From NCBI GenBank assembly GCA_934168305.1, contig CAKPNF010000020.1, positions 1 to 15,423 on the forward strand: DNA of 15,423 nucleotides, given 5' to 3'. Of the stretch, positions 15,286 to 15,423 are shown in pieces. The position numbers and the translations under genes are program-made. Origin of the DNA: an uncultured Clostridia bacterium. GTDB taxonomy: Bacteria; Bacillota; Clostridia; TANB77; CAG-508. The notes under the pieces are model-generated. The model was given only the letters and a program-made list of their open reading frames with translations, did not search any database and was not told the origin of the DNA. Each line of letters starts with the position of its first letter. Within the stretch, counting starts at the first letter, position 1.

Positions 15286-15423
15286 GCACTTTCACTCAGG
15301 CTCAAAATTAGTATTATGATATGAATTTATACTTTTCGAATGTAATTGAAGTAATCTTAGAATTCTTAAATAACTTAATGGAAAATGTTCACGTCGAGCG
15401 TAGCGAGGACTAAGTGAAAGGGT
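15286..15423. repeat. Possible short repeat element with imperfect inverted ends
   Basis: GCACTTTCACTCAG at 15286-15299 and the complement of 15410-15423 (ACCCTTTCACTTAG) agree at 11 of 14 positions in inverted orientation, enclosing about 110 bp. Near the right end lies a GC-rich patch, GTCGAGCGTAGCGAGGAC (15393-15410), unlike the AT-rich surroundings. The arrangement could be a small non-autonomous element cut off by the window edge, but no target duplication or second copy is visible. Confidence 0.3.
15321..15413 (+). CDS. Possible 30-codon reading frame ending in VHVERSED
   Basis: ATG at 15321 opens a frame starting MNLYFSN, with a hydrophobic middle (VIEVILEFL), and ending VHVERSED before TAA at 15411-15413. 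No convincing ribosome binding site precedes it. The last six codons are the GC-rich patch, so the apparent protein end may be repeat DNA read by chance. I regard it as a weak candidate. Confidence 0.2.
   Translation: MNLYFSNVIEVILEFLNNLMENVHVERSED

Larger units (their letters stand above)
15137..15423. other. Gene-poor right end of the window
   Basis: Beyond the oxidoreductase promoter no protein gene of normal size, RNA gene or transposase remnant was recognised on either strand to the window edge. The final 138 bp contain the imperfect inverted pair and the short reading frame listed separately. Confidence 0.6.

Overview
The window is a very AT-rich, gene-dense stretch of a low-GC Gram-positive chromosome, most likely a Clostridia-type Firmicute. 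The evidence is the strong AGGAGG-type ribosome binding sites, the consensus SigA-like promoters (TTGACA, 17 bp, TATAAT), a ClpE-type zinc-finger unfoldase, ComEC, an SH3/NlpC-P60 wall hydrolase and a BofC-like membrane protein. The species cannot be named from the sequence. No rRNA, tRNA, CRISPR array or complete insertion sequence was recognised.

Layout. (1) 23-3025 (+): clpE and pgsA, 15 bp apart and probably one transcript, closed by a palindromic bidirectional terminator at 3011-3036. (2) 3040-7543 (-): an apparent operon, read from right to left, of a secreted SH3/NlpC-P60 hydrolase, comEC (TTG start, ribosome site touching the upstream stop codon) and a small BofC-like membrane protein, driven by a consensus promoter at 7593-7621. 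(3) 7634-7955 (+): a back-to-back consensus promoter, a leader hairpin, an unrecognised 62-residue Cys-rich protein and a terminator. (4) 7972-9924 (-): topB, full length. (5) 10023-12557 (+): leuS with its own promoter and a perfect 18-bp stem that begins at its stop codon. (6) 12608-13807 (+): four or five 11-bp-period repeats resembling a Pho box, then an unrecognised cytoplasmic protein with an HExxH...E zinc-peptidase signature. (7) 13804-15082 (-): a glutamate-synthase-small-subunit-like FAD/Fe-S oxidoreductase split by a one-base insertion near 14284. (8) 15083-15423: a gene-poor end with a promoter for the oxidoreductase and a short segment with imperfect inverted ends and an unusual GC-rich patch.

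Most genes are housekeeping: protein quality control, phospholipid synthesis, wall turnover, DNA uptake, DNA topology and tRNA charging. The parts that are not ordinary are the Cys-rich small protein with its divergent promoter pair, the orphan HExxH protein with its possible phosphate-type operator, the altered Toprim acidic triad of TopB, the frameshifted oxidoreductase, and the segment at the right edge. Terminators here repeatedly overlap the last codons or stop codons of genes. I did not find a convincing multi-gene novel system; the best candidates for something undescribed are the two unrecognised single genes.
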